From NCBI GenBank assembly GCA_003049465.1, contig PYSS01000014.1, positions 310,001 to 374,000 on the forward strand: 64,000 nt of DNA, given 5' to 3'. The notes beneath the pieces are model-generated. The model did no database searches, was not told where the DNA came from, and was given only the letters and a program-made list of their open reading frames with translations. How positions within the stretch are numbered: the stretch's first letter is position 1; each line of letters opens with the position of its first letter. This document shows positions 52,675 to 62,486 of the stretch, piece after piece. A program made the translations under genes and the position numbers. The stretch is from Magnaporthiopsis rhizophila (lineage: Eukaryota; Ascomycota; Sordariomycetes; Magnaporthales; Magnaporthaceae).

Positions 52675-55600
52675 ATGGCCTCCGACCCGGTGCTGCTGCC
52701 GGTCCAGCTCGATGCCTTCGTCCTCAACCCCTCCGTGTGCGGCACCGGCGAGCCCACCGACAAGGGCGCGCGTATCTCGCCCGTCTCGCAGCCAAACTAC
52801 ACCTTCCTCCGCCTCGACAACTTCCTCCTCCAGCCCGACGTCCAGTCCCATACGACTCTCCACAGTACCGCCCCGGCCGCCCTCAACCCGCGTCTGACCG
52901 ACCTCGGCGCCCGGCCGCCCAAGCCGCTGCGCCACCGTCACGGCGTCTACCTGCACTGGACGCTGCCACGGTGCTACCGCGCCGGCGTCGTCTCGTCCGG
53001 AGATGCCGTACCCGCCGAACGCGCCAGGGACGACCGGCTCAAGCGCGGGCTCGACGTGCCTGCGGAGCCCAAGACGCCCCTGTCGTCGTCGCCCGACTTC
53101 ACCGAGCCGCCGACACGCTGGCTCGTTGTCAGACAGATCGAGTTGGACAGCATCAAGCCGGAGGCGGCGCGGGCCGCGTTCAAGGACAAGGAGTACCAGG
53201 GCTGGGTGATCGAGAGCGACTACCTCTGGTCGCTCGACAAGATCCCGCTCGACATGGACCTGCAGACAGATATGGCGCCGTTCGTGGTGGGCCAGGCGGG
53301 TGCCGATGTGCGCATCGAGCAGCAGGCCGAGGTCTTTATCGGGCGCAAGTACCCGCTCGAGGAGTGGAAGGGTGCCGCGGCCGAGAACCCGCAGGCCAAG
53401 CCGCCCAACATCAGTCTCTTGCGGAGCAGCAACCAGTTCTTTGCCGACTTCCAGATGCACAATGCCAATGTCTTTAGCATGCTGGACAACTTCCAGTACG
53501 CTGCCGCAGACCCCAAGGCCAAGACCGAGGCCAAGTATCTCGACTCCGCTCTTGCCAACTACTACCTCATCGGCTGGCACTGGAAGCCAGAGGTCGACCC
53601 GCTCTGGCGCTCTGGGCGCAACGGGTCGCATGCCCAAAGCCTGGAGATGCTATTCATGAAAATGATGGGCAAGGAGCCGGCACCGGCTGGCGGTAGTCCT
53701 TCCAGCGGCGATCCCTGGCTGGGAGCCAAGTCGCAGCTGCGGCTCGTCTGCCACGGGGCCATGTACAACGTCCTCTGGGATCACGCCAACAAGCCGGCCA
53801 GCGTCCCTGCGGACCGGTTCTCGGAGCGGCTGTGCAACCAGGCGGTGCCGGCCGTGTCGGTTGGCACGACACCCATGGACGCGCTGGTGTCGTACTGCAG
53901 CGCGCGCAAGGGCACTGGGGATGATTCGGATGAGGTCCAGAAGATGGAGGAGGATATCCTGGCCATCTACTCGCTCCTTCACGCGCGCGACGACGGCGTC
54001 GAGGCCCAGCGCGAGGCCAAAGACTCCATCTACAACTGGGCATACTCGCGCGGCCAGGGCGGCACGCGTTTCCACTTCTCGGGCGAGGACGCCGACGGTC
54101 AGCCGCTCAAGCCGAACCCGGACGCCGTGGTCAAGCTCCGGCTCCTGAACCAGGCCCAGGCCCTACTGGATGCGTGTAGCCGCACCCTCTTGCAGTACCG
54201 CTGGGACGTCTTCTCGCTGTGGTGGAAGTACGTCAGCGACGTCAGCAACAAGAAGGACGCCGTGCTGAACCAAAAGTTCAAGCGGGACACGGACGCGGCG
54301 ACCTCCAAGATCGCCGAGCTGGAGAAGCGCATCAAGGTGCTCACCAGCGACGTCGACAAGCTCAAGACAGATCGGGACCTGTCCAGTGCCAAACCCGGCG
54401 CCGAGCCCTTCTTTTACCGGGCTCGTGATCCCACCGTCCTCGTGGGCGGCGTGGAATCCGGCTGGGCCACCGACTTCCTGGACAAAGTCGCCGTCAGGCT
54501 GCCAAGCATGGTGGCCACGTTCCAAGAAGAATGGGGGCTTCCGCCCGGTCTCAAAGCCCTCGTTGCTCTCGTCCGCACGAAACTGCCCGTTGAAGTCGCT
54601 GCTGCGGGCGAGGCCCTCCTGTCAGAGTTCCACACTCTTCGTAACCATCGTGAGAACGCCGAGCCCCTGCCAGAGGGCAAGCAGTATCCGCAGTTCCATG
54701 ACCAAAAGACGTCGGACAAGCGATGGCGAGACCGTTGGGGCAACCGGCAGCCGTGGTTCCCTCTCTACGCCGAGTGGGAGGTCGAATACACGCACGTGCC
54801 GTGGGAGAACTGGCGGCTGGACGAGCAGACTGCGCGCCTCTCGGCCAACAAAACGGTGCGCTACGGCATTACGACCCCTTCGGGCAAGCCGTTGTGGGAG
54901 GAGCTCAAGGACAAAGGCCGGCCGCTCGATACACGCGTTCTGTCGGGCCGCGTCTTGATCCTGCCCCAGCCCAGCTTCTCGCTGCGCGCCAAGGTCCAGC
55001 AGCTGTTCGACAGCACGCCCGCGTCGGTGCTGGACAAGTACCTGCCCTTGGAGGACCGCACGGCGCTGCTGGCCAACATCGACCAGCTCTCGTATCTGTC
55101 GTCGCCGCTGGCCGGCTTCACAGACGGTCTCCTCACACTTTCGCAGGGCGCGCACCTGAAGCCCGAGAACAAGACGATCGACAGCATGGGCGCCGAGTCG
55201 AGCAGCGCGATCCTAGCGGCCGTGTTCGAGGACGCGGGCTTCTCGGCGGCCGCCATTAACCGCATCCAAAACAACTCGGCCGTGACGCCGTACGCAGCCC
55301 GCACGCGCTTCGTCGACAACGGCTACTCGCCCTTCAAGCCCGCCACGCACGGCCAGTTCCGGTTTCTCAAGTTCAACATCATCGACAAGTTCGGTCAGGC
55401 CCTCATGGCCATCAACCAGGAGCCCAAGGCGGCCGGGCCCGATCCCATGTACCCCTGCATCAGCGACTTTTACGAGCCGCAGGTCATCGTTCCTGACGAT
55501 GGCAAGGAGCACGCCAACACGGTGCTGATGGAGCGCCCTGGGCTGTGCGAGTTCATGCAGCTGCCGCCGTCGGTCAACCAAAACGCCCGTCTCAACGCCA

Positions 55601-56961
55601 TGTTTGTTCGGCGCGTACGCGACGACCCGCCCGAGCTGAGGGTTCCGCTCGACGTGCCGGGCGGGCCGTCGGCGTGGCGGCCGGCGTCGGAGTGGGAGAA
55701 CCCGATCTGGGGCTGGGTCATCACCAACTACGCCGACTACGGCATCCAGCTGTTCCGCACCGACGGCACCTTCTACCGCGAGGTCCGCTTCGGCGGGCCC
55801 CTGGGCGCTCTGGCCGCACCCAAGTGGATTCCCTTTGCGCCGGACCCTGCCGCGCCCGCCGACCCCAACGCGTCGCAGCTTGACCTGCTGGCCACGCGTC
55901 TGACGGACCGCGAATATCTCACGGGCTTCTGGCACATGATCACCACGGCGCAGGACGCTCTCCCGCCCGCGCCCACGGCGTACGCGCAGTTCCTCAACTC
56001 CATCGTCGGCAAGCCGCTGGCGCTGGTCAACATGGGCTGGTCGCTCGAGCTGGACGGTCCGCCGCTCGAAATTCAGGCGACCAACGCGTCCGTCAACAAG
56101 CCCGAGCGCATGCTGACGGCGCCGCCCAAACCGGACGACAAGAGCAAGTTCTACAGCTTCCAGGTGCGGCTGGGCAACCGCGAGAGCGAGCACGACGGGC
56201 TGGTGGGCTACTTTGACACGACGGCGGCGCCGGACAAGATCAAGGACGCCTTTGACATGGGCTACATCAACACCTTCTTCGCGCCGGACCCGCGCCGGAA
56301 CGAGAAGCCGCTGTCGCCGCTCAGACGCCTCAACTCGGACACGTACCCGACTTTTACTCCCTACTGGCAGGCGCCCTTCCCGACGGCGCCGCCGTACGAC
56401 GCGGCCAGCGTGGTGTCGGCGCAGACGTACGACGACCAGCGCAATCGGCGCATGGCCGTCTACGGCGCCATTGTCGACCCTTTTACTCCCGTCCACGCAT
56501 ACAGCAGCCTGCTGCCGCCGCAGACGCTGCAGCTGCCGGGGTGGACGTGGCAGGCCGCCCTGAACAACATGACGGCGTTTTTCCACGCCGGACCCATGGT
56601 GCTCGTCCACGATGTGGGCGAGTATGACGGCCAGCCGCTGACGGCGCAGAACTGGCGTGACGTGCCGGCACGCAATGTTGCGCTGCCGGGGCTGGGGGCT
56701 GGGGAGTGGAACTGGCTGCAGCCGTTTGATCTGGTCACTGAGGAGATGCTCAAGGCCGGCACGGGGTCGGAGACGGGTGAGGCGAGTGACGATGCAGAGG
56801 ACGTGGATGATGGCGTTGCTCCGGTTTTCAACGCGTACGGAATCGAGAAGAAGGGCAATCTCGATAAGCCGGGGTTCGAGAAGGGTCCGTACACGGCGGT
56901 GGAGGGGTTTTTGCAGTTGCGGAACCCGTTGATGATGCCCAAGCCGGATAAGCCAGTGTAG
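52675..56961 (+). CDS. Large intronless protein of unknown function (1428 aa)
   Basis: One uninterrupted frame of 1428 codons. The N terminus reads MASDPVLLPVQLDAFVLNPS, then SQPNYTFLRLDNFLLQPD and GVYLHWTLPRCYR, followed by TRWLVVRQIELD and YYLIGWHWKPE. These look like conserved blocks of a beta-rich scaffold. A coiled-coil of about 30 residues (AATSKIAELEKRIKVLTSDV, about 540-570) sits near the middle. The C-terminal third has EWENPIWGWVITNYADYG, VNMGWSLELDGPPLEIQ and MAVYGAIVDPFTPVHAYSS. No signal peptide, membrane helix or catalytic motif is recognised. It is divergent from the DUF6603-type gene and convergent with the lectin-like gene (157 bp). The style recalls large uncharacterised bacterial proteins; that memory needs a search. 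Confidence 0.75.
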   Translation: MASDPVLLPVQLDAFVLNPSVCGTGEPTDKGARISPVSQPNYTFLRLDNFLLQPDVQSHTTLHSTAPAALNPRLTDLGARPPKPLRHRHGVYLHWTLPRCYRAGVVSSGDAVPAERARDDRLKRGLDVPAEPKTPLSSSPDFTEPPTRWLVVRQIELDSIKPEAARAAFKDKEYQGWVIESDYLWSLDKIPLDMDLQTDMAPFVVGQAGADVRIEQQAEVFIGRKYPLEEWKGAAAENPQAKPPNISLLRSSNQFFADFQMHNANVFSMLDNFQYAAADPKAKTEAKYLDSALANYYLIGWHWKPEVDPLWRSGRNGSHAQSLEMLFMKMMGKEPAPAGGSPSSGDPWLGAKSQLRLVCHGAMYNVLWDHANKPASVPADRFSERLCNQAVPAVSVGTTPMDALVSYCSARKGTGDDSDEVQKMEEDILAIYSLLHARDDGVEAQREAKDSIYNWAYSRGQGGTRFHFSGEDADGQPLKPNPDAVVKLRLLNQAQALLDACSRTLLQYRWDVFSLWWKYVSDVSNKKDAVLNQKFKRDTDAATSKIAELEKRIKVLTSDVDKLKTDRDLSSAKPGAEPFFYRARDPTVLVGGVESGWATDFLDKVAVRLPSMVATFQEEWGLPPGLKALVALVRTKLPVEVAAAGEALLSEFHTLRNHRENAEPLPEGKQYPQFHDQKTSDKRWRDRWGNRQPWFPLYAEWEVEYTHVPWENWRLDEQTARLSANKTVRYGITTPSGKPLWEELKDKGRPLDTRVLSGRVLILPQPSFSLRAKVQQLFDSTPASVLDKYLPLEDRTALLANIDQLSYLSSPLAGFTDGLLTLSQGAHLKPENKTIDSMGAESSSAILAAVFEDAGFSAAAINRIQNNSAVTPYAARTRFVDNGYSPFKPATHGQFRFLKFNIIDKFGQALMAINQEPKAAGPDPMYPCISDFYEPQVIVPDDGKEHANTVLMERPGLCEFMQLPPSVNQNARLNAMFVRRVRDDPPELRVPLDVPGGPSAWRPASEWENPIWGWVITNYADYGIQLFRTDGTFYREVRFGGPLGALAAPKWIPFAPDPAAPADPNASQLDLLATRLTDREYLTGFWHMITTAQDALPPAPTAYAQFLNSIVGKPLALVNMGWSLELDGPPLEIQATNASVNKPERMLTAPPKPDDKSKFYSFQVRLGNRESEHDGLVGYFDTTAAPDKIKDAFDMGYINTFFAPDPRRNEKPLSPLRRLNSDTYPTFTPYWQAPFPTAPPYDAASVVSAQTYDDQRNRRMAVYGAIVDPFTPVHAYSSLLPPQTLQLPGWTWQAALNNMTAFFHAGPMVLVHDVGEYDGQPLTAQNWRDVPARNVALPGLGAGEWNWLQPFDLVTEEMLKAGTGSETGEASDDAEDVDDGVAPVFNAYGIEKKGNLDKPGFEKGPYTAVEGFLQLRNPLMMPKPDKPV

Positions 56962-57118
56962 AGCAGCACGGTACACTCAGAGTCCAAGATTGCAATTGTC
57001 TGAATTGTTCAGCCTAGCTATCTCCTACGTCTGCAGCAAAACCGCGTCTACAGCCACAAAACCACATCCCCCAGGCCCATGTCCGATCTCATTGAGCTAG
57101 CTAGCCACTCCTAACTTC

Positions 57119-58000
57119 CTACAAAACCTTGTCCTTCAGGTGCGTAAAGGAACCCGGCTTGTCCTCCCTCGACACATAAAACATGTGGTTCAGGCGGTTG
57201 GCAGTGCTGACGGAAATCTGCGTCGTGGCGTTGGCCTTGGGGCTGCCCTCGATGTAATCCGGCTTCTGCCACTTGCCGTCCACCTTGACGATGCGGCGCA
57301 GGTTGTCCTTCGAGTCGGTGTAGTACAGGTACACCTTGTTCTCGAAGAAGGTCAGGCCGATGGTGGTGGAGTCCTTGGCGTCGTTGGTGTTGGCAATGTT
57401 CCAGCCCTGCTTGTCGTTGACGGAAAACTCCATCAGGTGACCCTCGATGCCCTCCTGGTACACGACGTAGCGCTTGCCCGCGCCGCCGTCGGCCTGGGCG
57501 TCGTAGTAGCTGCCCAGCGACGAGTTGGGCAGGATGGCCTGGCTCTGCAGGTACGTGCTGGTCGACCCGGTCTCAAGGTCGTACTCCTTGAGCGTCGTCT
57601 CCTGCGCGTTGGTGCCGTTGAGGTAGTAGACCCAGGCCGAGTCGCCCGAGCTGGCCAGGTCGACCTTTTGGTTCGCCATGGCCGTCGTGTTGAGCTGCTG
57701 GTAGACGGGGCTGACGATGGAGATGTTGTTGACCGTCTGCTCCGAGTTGGCGTCGAGCCGGGGACGCGTCACGCCCACGACGAGGTTGACGCCGCGGTAC
57801 GTGGCCGCCGCCAGCTCCGACGGGTTGAGGATGTTGCCCTGGTGGTCGTCGTTGTCGGCCGCGAACAGGATCTGCTCGCCCTTGGTCTTGTCGCCCGTGC
57901 GAAGCGAGAGGCCCAGCTGGCCGGCCTTGGTGTTGTAGAAAAGCTGGATGCTCTTCTCGTCCGGCACGGCGGGGTTGACGAGGGTTGCGATGGCAGGCAT
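57119..58000 (-). CDS. Fucose-lectin-like beta-propeller protein
   Basis: Single-exon 293-aa protein with no signal peptide. It consists of repeated four-strand blades, each with a hydrophobic strand followed by a Tyr/Asp turn: SIQLFYNTKAGQLGLSLRTG; TTLKEYDLETGSTSTYL; KRYVVYQEGIEGHLMEFSV; KVYLYYTDSKDNLRRIVKV. The blade pattern (VYYLN...LKEYDLE; LYYTDSKDNLRRI) resembles the fungal fucose-specific lectin family and related propellers. Carbohydrate binding is therefore plausible but not shown; the binding Arg/Glu/Trp triads cannot be mapped with confidence. Other propeller families are possible. It shares a 747-bp divergent promoter with the 1226-aa gene. Confidence 0.6.
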   Translation of the reverse strand: MPAIATLVNPAVPDEKSIQLFYNTKAGQLGLSLRTGDKTKGEQILFAADNDDHQGNILNPSELAAATYRGVNLVVGVTRPRLDANSEQTVNNISIVSPVYQQLNTTAMANQKVDLASSGDSAWVYYLNGTNAQETTLKEYDLETGSTSTYLQSQAILPNSSLGSYYDAQADGGAGKRYVVYQEGIEGHLMEFSVNDKQGWNIANTNDAKDSTTIGLTFFENKVYLYYTDSKDNLRRIVKVDGKWQKPDYIEGSPKANATTQISVSTANRLNHMFYVSREDKPGSFTHLKDKVL

Positions 58001-58747
58001 GGTTGCAGATGTCAGGGCGGTTCAGGGCAGTTCAGGGCACGTAATGATGGTTTCTAACACGATGGTTTGCTGGGCAAGTGTTCAAAGAACTCAAGGAAGA
58101 GAGCAAGCCGACGACAAAATAGCAAAACTCCCGGGGATGGCCAGACTCCCCAGAATTCCAGCCCTTCGGCGTCCTGATGCGGCTGTCCATACTCACACGG
58201 CCTGGCCTCGCGACAGAGGGGCAGCTCAGGCGGGGTTGAGCCGCTAAAGACGCCTCCCGCACCAGATGCCAGCTGAAAGTCTCAACAAGAGAGAATATTG
58301 ACAAGTGATACGCCGAGTTGAGAAAAAGCAAACATAGAGTGCACCATCCATCGGAGACGCCGTCTTGCACTCCAGGGCGTGGCCTTTGGCGCCAGTCCCG
58401 CGCCCCGACAGATGCATAATATCGACGCTGGCGTCGGACGACAGTTCAGCTGTGACTGGGCCAGCGGGATTCCATTTCGGGACCAGCTGCAGAGGCAGAG
58501 CCAGCTAACAGGTCTTGGCACGGTCTAGAACAGTGAGGAACCCATCCAAGAACTCGGCTAACTAGCACTCGATTACGTCGGTGCTTTACATAGCGAAGCC
58601 TCTGTAGGCCTTCTCGCCATCAAGGGTCTTTACGCAGCCCGGCGCGTCTACGCGTAGAGCACATCTCTTGGCCTAGGTAGCAAACCCTCGTAGCCTAGAG
58701 CACATCGCTTGGTCTAGGTAGCAAGCCCTCGCAGCCATCACGTCAAT
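58001..58747. promoter_or_regulatory. Divergent promoter of the lectin-like and 1226-aa genes
   Basis: 747 bp with no gene. A 41-bp tandem duplication (58655-58736) ends 11 bp before the ATG of the 1226-aa gene. No TATA box is obvious. Confidence 0.5.
58655..58736. repeat. 41-bp tandem duplication adjacent to the ATG at 58748
   Basis: Copies at 58655-58695 and 58696-58736 begin TAGAGCACAT and contain CTAGGTAGCAA; they differ at four positions. It lies in the leader or core promoter of the 1226-aa gene. Confidence 0.9.
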
Positions 58748-61700
58748 ATGGTCATCTACTCAGGAGGCAAGAGCACGGCCATCAACTCGCCCCGCCACCT
58801 GACACTCCGCCATGCCCGCAAGGTGGCCGAAGTGCAGCGCGGGCTCAACTTGCCGGGGCCCGCCGAGGCGGGAGCGCTACGGATGATGAGCCTGCCGAGC
58901 TCCTCCAAGGCCATGGCGTTCGCCGTGGCGGCTCCCGGCGAGGAGGATCCGGATCCGCTCGACAGTGTCGAGCTCAAGCCGGGCGAGGAGAAGCTCAACT
59001 CGTTCTGGGCGCCTGGCCTGATCGCGGGACGGGCACACCACATCAAAGTCCGCCAGGACATCGACGCCAAAAATGGCGCCGGCGACAAGGAGAGCGAGAA
59101 ATTGCGGCTGACAGCCGAGCAAGCTTTTTTTGTCGACGCTCCACAGTTCTCTCTGCCCGACGGCAGCGTGCACTCGGTGCATCCGCCGGCGGGCTATGCG
59201 GACGACGCCCGGGTGCTGCCGCACATTGTTCTCACGGACCCGCATCTGCCTTGGGAGCGTGACGGCAGCCCCAAGAGTGAGGGCGAAGGTGACCCGGATC
59301 CGCGAAACCGGGTGCCGTGGCTCGTGCTGATCTCGTTCGAGCAGGACGAGCTGCGGCTGCCCCCGGAGGATTTGGAGAGCATCTTCAAAGCCACCAGCGC
59401 TGGTGTCATCAAGCCCGTCAAGCAGACGCCGACCATGGCAGTCAACACGAGCATCGCGGATCTGTGGTCCCTGCCCTCAGACGGCGTCACGTCTCCTGTC
59501 ACGCCCGACATGGGCCCGACAGGCATGAAAGACAGCCGCGGCGACTTTGTCTTCCTCAAGCCCGACCTCTTCCAGAGCCTCTTTCCCAAGTTCGACTCTT
59601 CGGGCAAGCGGATCGACTCTGCGGCGCCCGACACGACGGCCTACCGCTTCATGTCGCACGTGCGCAAGATCAACGGCTCTGGCATGGCGCTGGCCGGTGT
59701 CGAGGACACGGCCATATTCTCCATCGTGATCGGCAGCCGCGCCGGCCCTCTCGACAAGGCCACTCCAACCGTCGTTTCGACACACCTGCTCTCCATCGAG
59801 GGCGTCGAGGCTATGAAGCTTCCCGTGGCGTCCAAGTACGTGGCTCTGTGCTCGCTTCACAGCTGGAACTACACGGTGCAGCCGCCCGGCATGCTCAACG
59901 TGCACGAGGGCTTCGTCGACCTCGGCCGCAAGCTCGACGTACTCGGCCCGCCCCAGCGCATACTGGACCACGTGCAGTCGTCTACGGATGCTGCCTCCGC
60001 CAGAGTGGCGGCGCGGTTGACCGACGGCTACTCCATGGTGCGCTACCGGATGCAGACCGGAGAGATCACGGCGGCGCTCTTCCGGGGCCCCTTTACGCCG
60101 ACGGTTGTTCCACCGCTGCTCCACCTGAACAAGTGCTCCAACTCGGGCGTCGACCTGCAGATCCTGGACAAGGAGGTCGGCCTGGTCGACATCTCGTACT
60201 CGGTGGCGTGGCAGGTCGGCCGCACCCTGGCTCTGGGCGACGAAGGCTTCACGGCCGCGCTGGGCCGCGTCCGCACCATGATCCAGGCGCCGGCCATGCG
60301 CGAGGCCAAGCGTGACATCGTCAACAGCAGCGGGGCCAACCTTCTCAGCCGCGAGGACCTGCTGGCCGACCTGTCCGGCATGGTTGACAACCTCTCAGCG
60401 GTGCAGCTCGGTAGTGGCGATGGTGACGGCGCCGCGTTCGAGCCTGGCGGACCCAGGAAGCGCTGGTTCCGTCACCGCTTGACCCGCAGCGAGATACCCA
60501 ACCTCAGCTACGCGTCGGCAGCCGTCAAGGAGAGGTACCCGGACACAGCTCTCGCCGCCGCGACGGCACTGGCGGCCAGCACTGACGGCTCCGTCTTTAA
60601 TGAGACCAACGACCCGGTGTCGACCGACTGGATGGTGGTGCTGTCATGGCTGGTCGACCGCATGTACCTGGCCGGGGTGCCGGCGCACTACCTCATCTCG
60701 GACCCGTCTCACCTCGAGCCCGAGTCGCTGCGCTTCTTCTACATCGACCCCAACTGGGTTGATGCGCTGCTGGACGGTGCGCTCAGTCTGGGTAACCACC
60801 TGGGCTTTGACCAGGACCGCGTAGCCATCAAGAAGGCGCTGAACCTCTACGTCCAAAGCACCGAAACCTCGCCCACGTCTCCTCAGATCCCGACGTACGG
60901 CTTCTACCTGCGCTCCGACCTCGTCACCATGTTCCCAGACCTGCGCGTGACGACGCTGCCACCGCGGCCGCCCCTGCTGCCAGACGGGCCGCCCGACCGA
61001 GCACCGCTCCTCCGACACGAGATCGTGGCCGACGGCGTCATGATGGGCCTGTTCGACCGGCTGCCAGGCTCGGCCGAGTTCACCAGCCTCGTGTTCACGC
61101 AGCCGCCGCACCAACAGCGCTTTGCCGCGGGCTTCCTGCTGGAGCAGGCCAAGCTCGGCGTCGAGGTGAAGCGGCAGTACACTGTCGATCAGGCGACGCG
61201 TGAAACGGACGATAATCGGCACGACACGCTCAAGACTGTCTACTTTGCACCCGACGCCGGCAGCGACAGTCCCTTGGTGTGGGGATCCGAGCCCGGCAAG
61301 ACGGACCTCCGCCTGCTCCGGCCCGAGACGTATGCGCAGCTGCAGATCAACACCCTCCAGTCCATGCCGAAGCAGCCAGCCAAGGATGATGGCACGCCAG
61401 GCGATCCGTACTTTTCCGACGACAAGCCCACGTCGGCGCTGCTGGCCATGCAGCTCAACGACCCCAACTACAACCTGACGGTCAACTTTGAGACGCCCGA
61501 GGCGCGTGTTGCGTTGATGGCTCTCTCCCTGGGGCCGGATGACGACAACGCGCCCCGTACACTGCTTCGGCTGGAGCCGCCCACCATCGAGCGGGTGGCA
61601 GAGGATGATAATGGTGACAGCGACGACGAGCCGGGTCGTTGGGATGGCTCCGACGACGAGACGGTGTACGAGAGGCACGAGGACTACGCGGCTCCGAAAC

Positions 61701-62428
61701 ACCTCTTGGCCAGCAATGCCCCGCATGTCGGTCTCCTGCCGGCTGTCAAGCTGGCCGAGGACGACAGGGTCAAGGCACCGACGCCGCAACCTCTCAAAGC
61801 CATGGCCATGGCGCCGGCGTCTCTTGCAGCTGGACCATCTTCGCCCGCAATGGCAGCAGCCAGCAGCCCAGCCTCTGCCGTACGAGGAGTCAGCGCCCCC
61901 GCCTCGTCCCCAGTCTTCGACATGGTCATCAACAGCCGCGGCACCAACACCATCGTCATGCTGCGCACGCCCAACCTGGCGCAGGACCTCGTCTTCAGCA
62001 TCCGCGTGGCCAGCAACCCGGCCAGCCAGTGGCGGCTGCGCGAGCTGTCTCTCCGCATCGAGCTGGGCGCGGCGGCGACCAACAAGCAGGACCGCGTCTA
62101 CCTGATGGAGCGGTACGACGGGCCCGGCCCCGCCATGCTGAGCAACCTGCGTTTCAACGTGCTGGCGTCGAACCCGACCATCAAGGGTACGCGCTACCTG
62201 CAGCTGCGGCTGCTGCCGCGGTCGAGCAAGGGGTGGATCGACATGTCGACCGTGACCGACATGAGCTTCCTGCTGTCGTTGGTGAATGTGAACAGCCTAC
62301 CCGAGCGGAACAGGCAGCTTATTGTCAAGAGCTGGGCCGACTACATCACAGAGCAGGGGATCATCACGACGGTGGACAATCGCGACACGCTGGTCACTGT
62401 GGTGGACAGCAGGTTCACAACTGCGTAA
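58748..62428 (+). CDS. Large intronless protein of unknown function (1226 aa)
   Basis: Uninterrupted frame from the ATG at 58748. Recognisable blocks are RNRVPWLVLISFEQDELRL, GMLNVHEGFVDLGRKLD, MVRYRMQTGEITAALFRGPF, VGLVDISYSVAWQVGRTLAL, and DWMVVLSWLVDRMYLAGVPA leading to PESLRFFYIDPNWVDALLDG, which looks like a conserved core. An acidic disordered stretch (DDNGDSDDEPGRWDGSDDE, about 955-975) and an Ala/Pro/Met linker (about 1010-1055) separate the C-terminal beta-rich domain (FDMVINSRGTNTIVMLRTPN onward). There is no signal peptide or membrane helix. I do not recognise a named family. The core resembles large uncharacterised bacterial proteins by memory only. It ends 58 bp from the convergent membrane-protein gene. 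Confidence 0.75.
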   Translation: MVIYSGGKSTAINSPRHLTLRHARKVAEVQRGLNLPGPAEAGALRMMSLPSSSKAMAFAVAAPGEEDPDPLDSVELKPGEEKLNSFWAPGLIAGRAHHIKVRQDIDAKNGAGDKESEKLRLTAEQAFFVDAPQFSLPDGSVHSVHPPAGYADDARVLPHIVLTDPHLPWERDGSPKSEGEGDPDPRNRVPWLVLISFEQDELRLPPEDLESIFKATSAGVIKPVKQTPTMAVNTSIADLWSLPSDGVTSPVTPDMGPTGMKDSRGDFVFLKPDLFQSLFPKFDSSGKRIDSAAPDTTAYRFMSHVRKINGSGMALAGVEDTAIFSIVIGSRAGPLDKATPTVVSTHLLSIEGVEAMKLPVASKYVALCSLHSWNYTVQPPGMLNVHEGFVDLGRKLDVLGPPQRILDHVQSSTDAASARVAARLTDGYSMVRYRMQTGEITAALFRGPFTPTVVPPLLHLNKCSNSGVDLQILDKEVGLVDISYSVAWQVGRTLALGDEGFTAALGRVRTMIQAPAMREAKRDIVNSSGANLLSREDLLADLSGMVDNLSAVQLGSGDGDGAAFEPGGPRKRWFRHRLTRSEIPNLSYASAAVKERYPDTALAAATALAASTDGSVFNETNDPVSTDWMVVLSWLVDRMYLAGVPAHYLISDPSHLEPESLRFFYIDPNWVDALLDGALSLGNHLGFDQDRVAIKKALNLYVQSTETSPTSPQIPTYGFYLRSDLVTMFPDLRVTTLPPRPPLLPDGPPDRAPLLRHEIVADGVMMGLFDRLPGSAEFTSLVFTQPPHQQRFAAGFLLEQAKLGVEVKRQYTVDQATRETDDNRHDTLKTVYFAPDAGSDSPLVWGSEPGKTDLRLLRPETYAQLQINTLQSMPKQPAKDDGTPGDPYFSDDKPTSALLAMQLNDPNYNLTVNFETPEARVALMALSLGPDDDNAPRTLLRLEPPTIERVAEDDNGDSDDEPGRWDGSDDETVYERHEDYAAPKHLLASNAPHVGLLPAVKLAEDDRVKAPTPQPLKAMAMAPASLAAGPSSPAMAAASSPASAVRGVSAPASSPVFDMVINSRGTNTIVMLRTPNLAQDLVFSIRVASNPASQWRLRELSLRIELGAAATNKQDRVYLMERYDGPGPAMLSNLRFNVLASNPTIKGTRYLQLRLLPRSSKGWIDMSTVTDMSFLLSLVNVNSLPERNRQLIVKSWADYITEQGIITTVDNRDTLVTVVDSRFTTA

Positions 62429-62486
62429 TTCTGCAAATACTGCCTAGCTAGTAACTGGAATACGAATCTCTGAGTACACACGCCCG

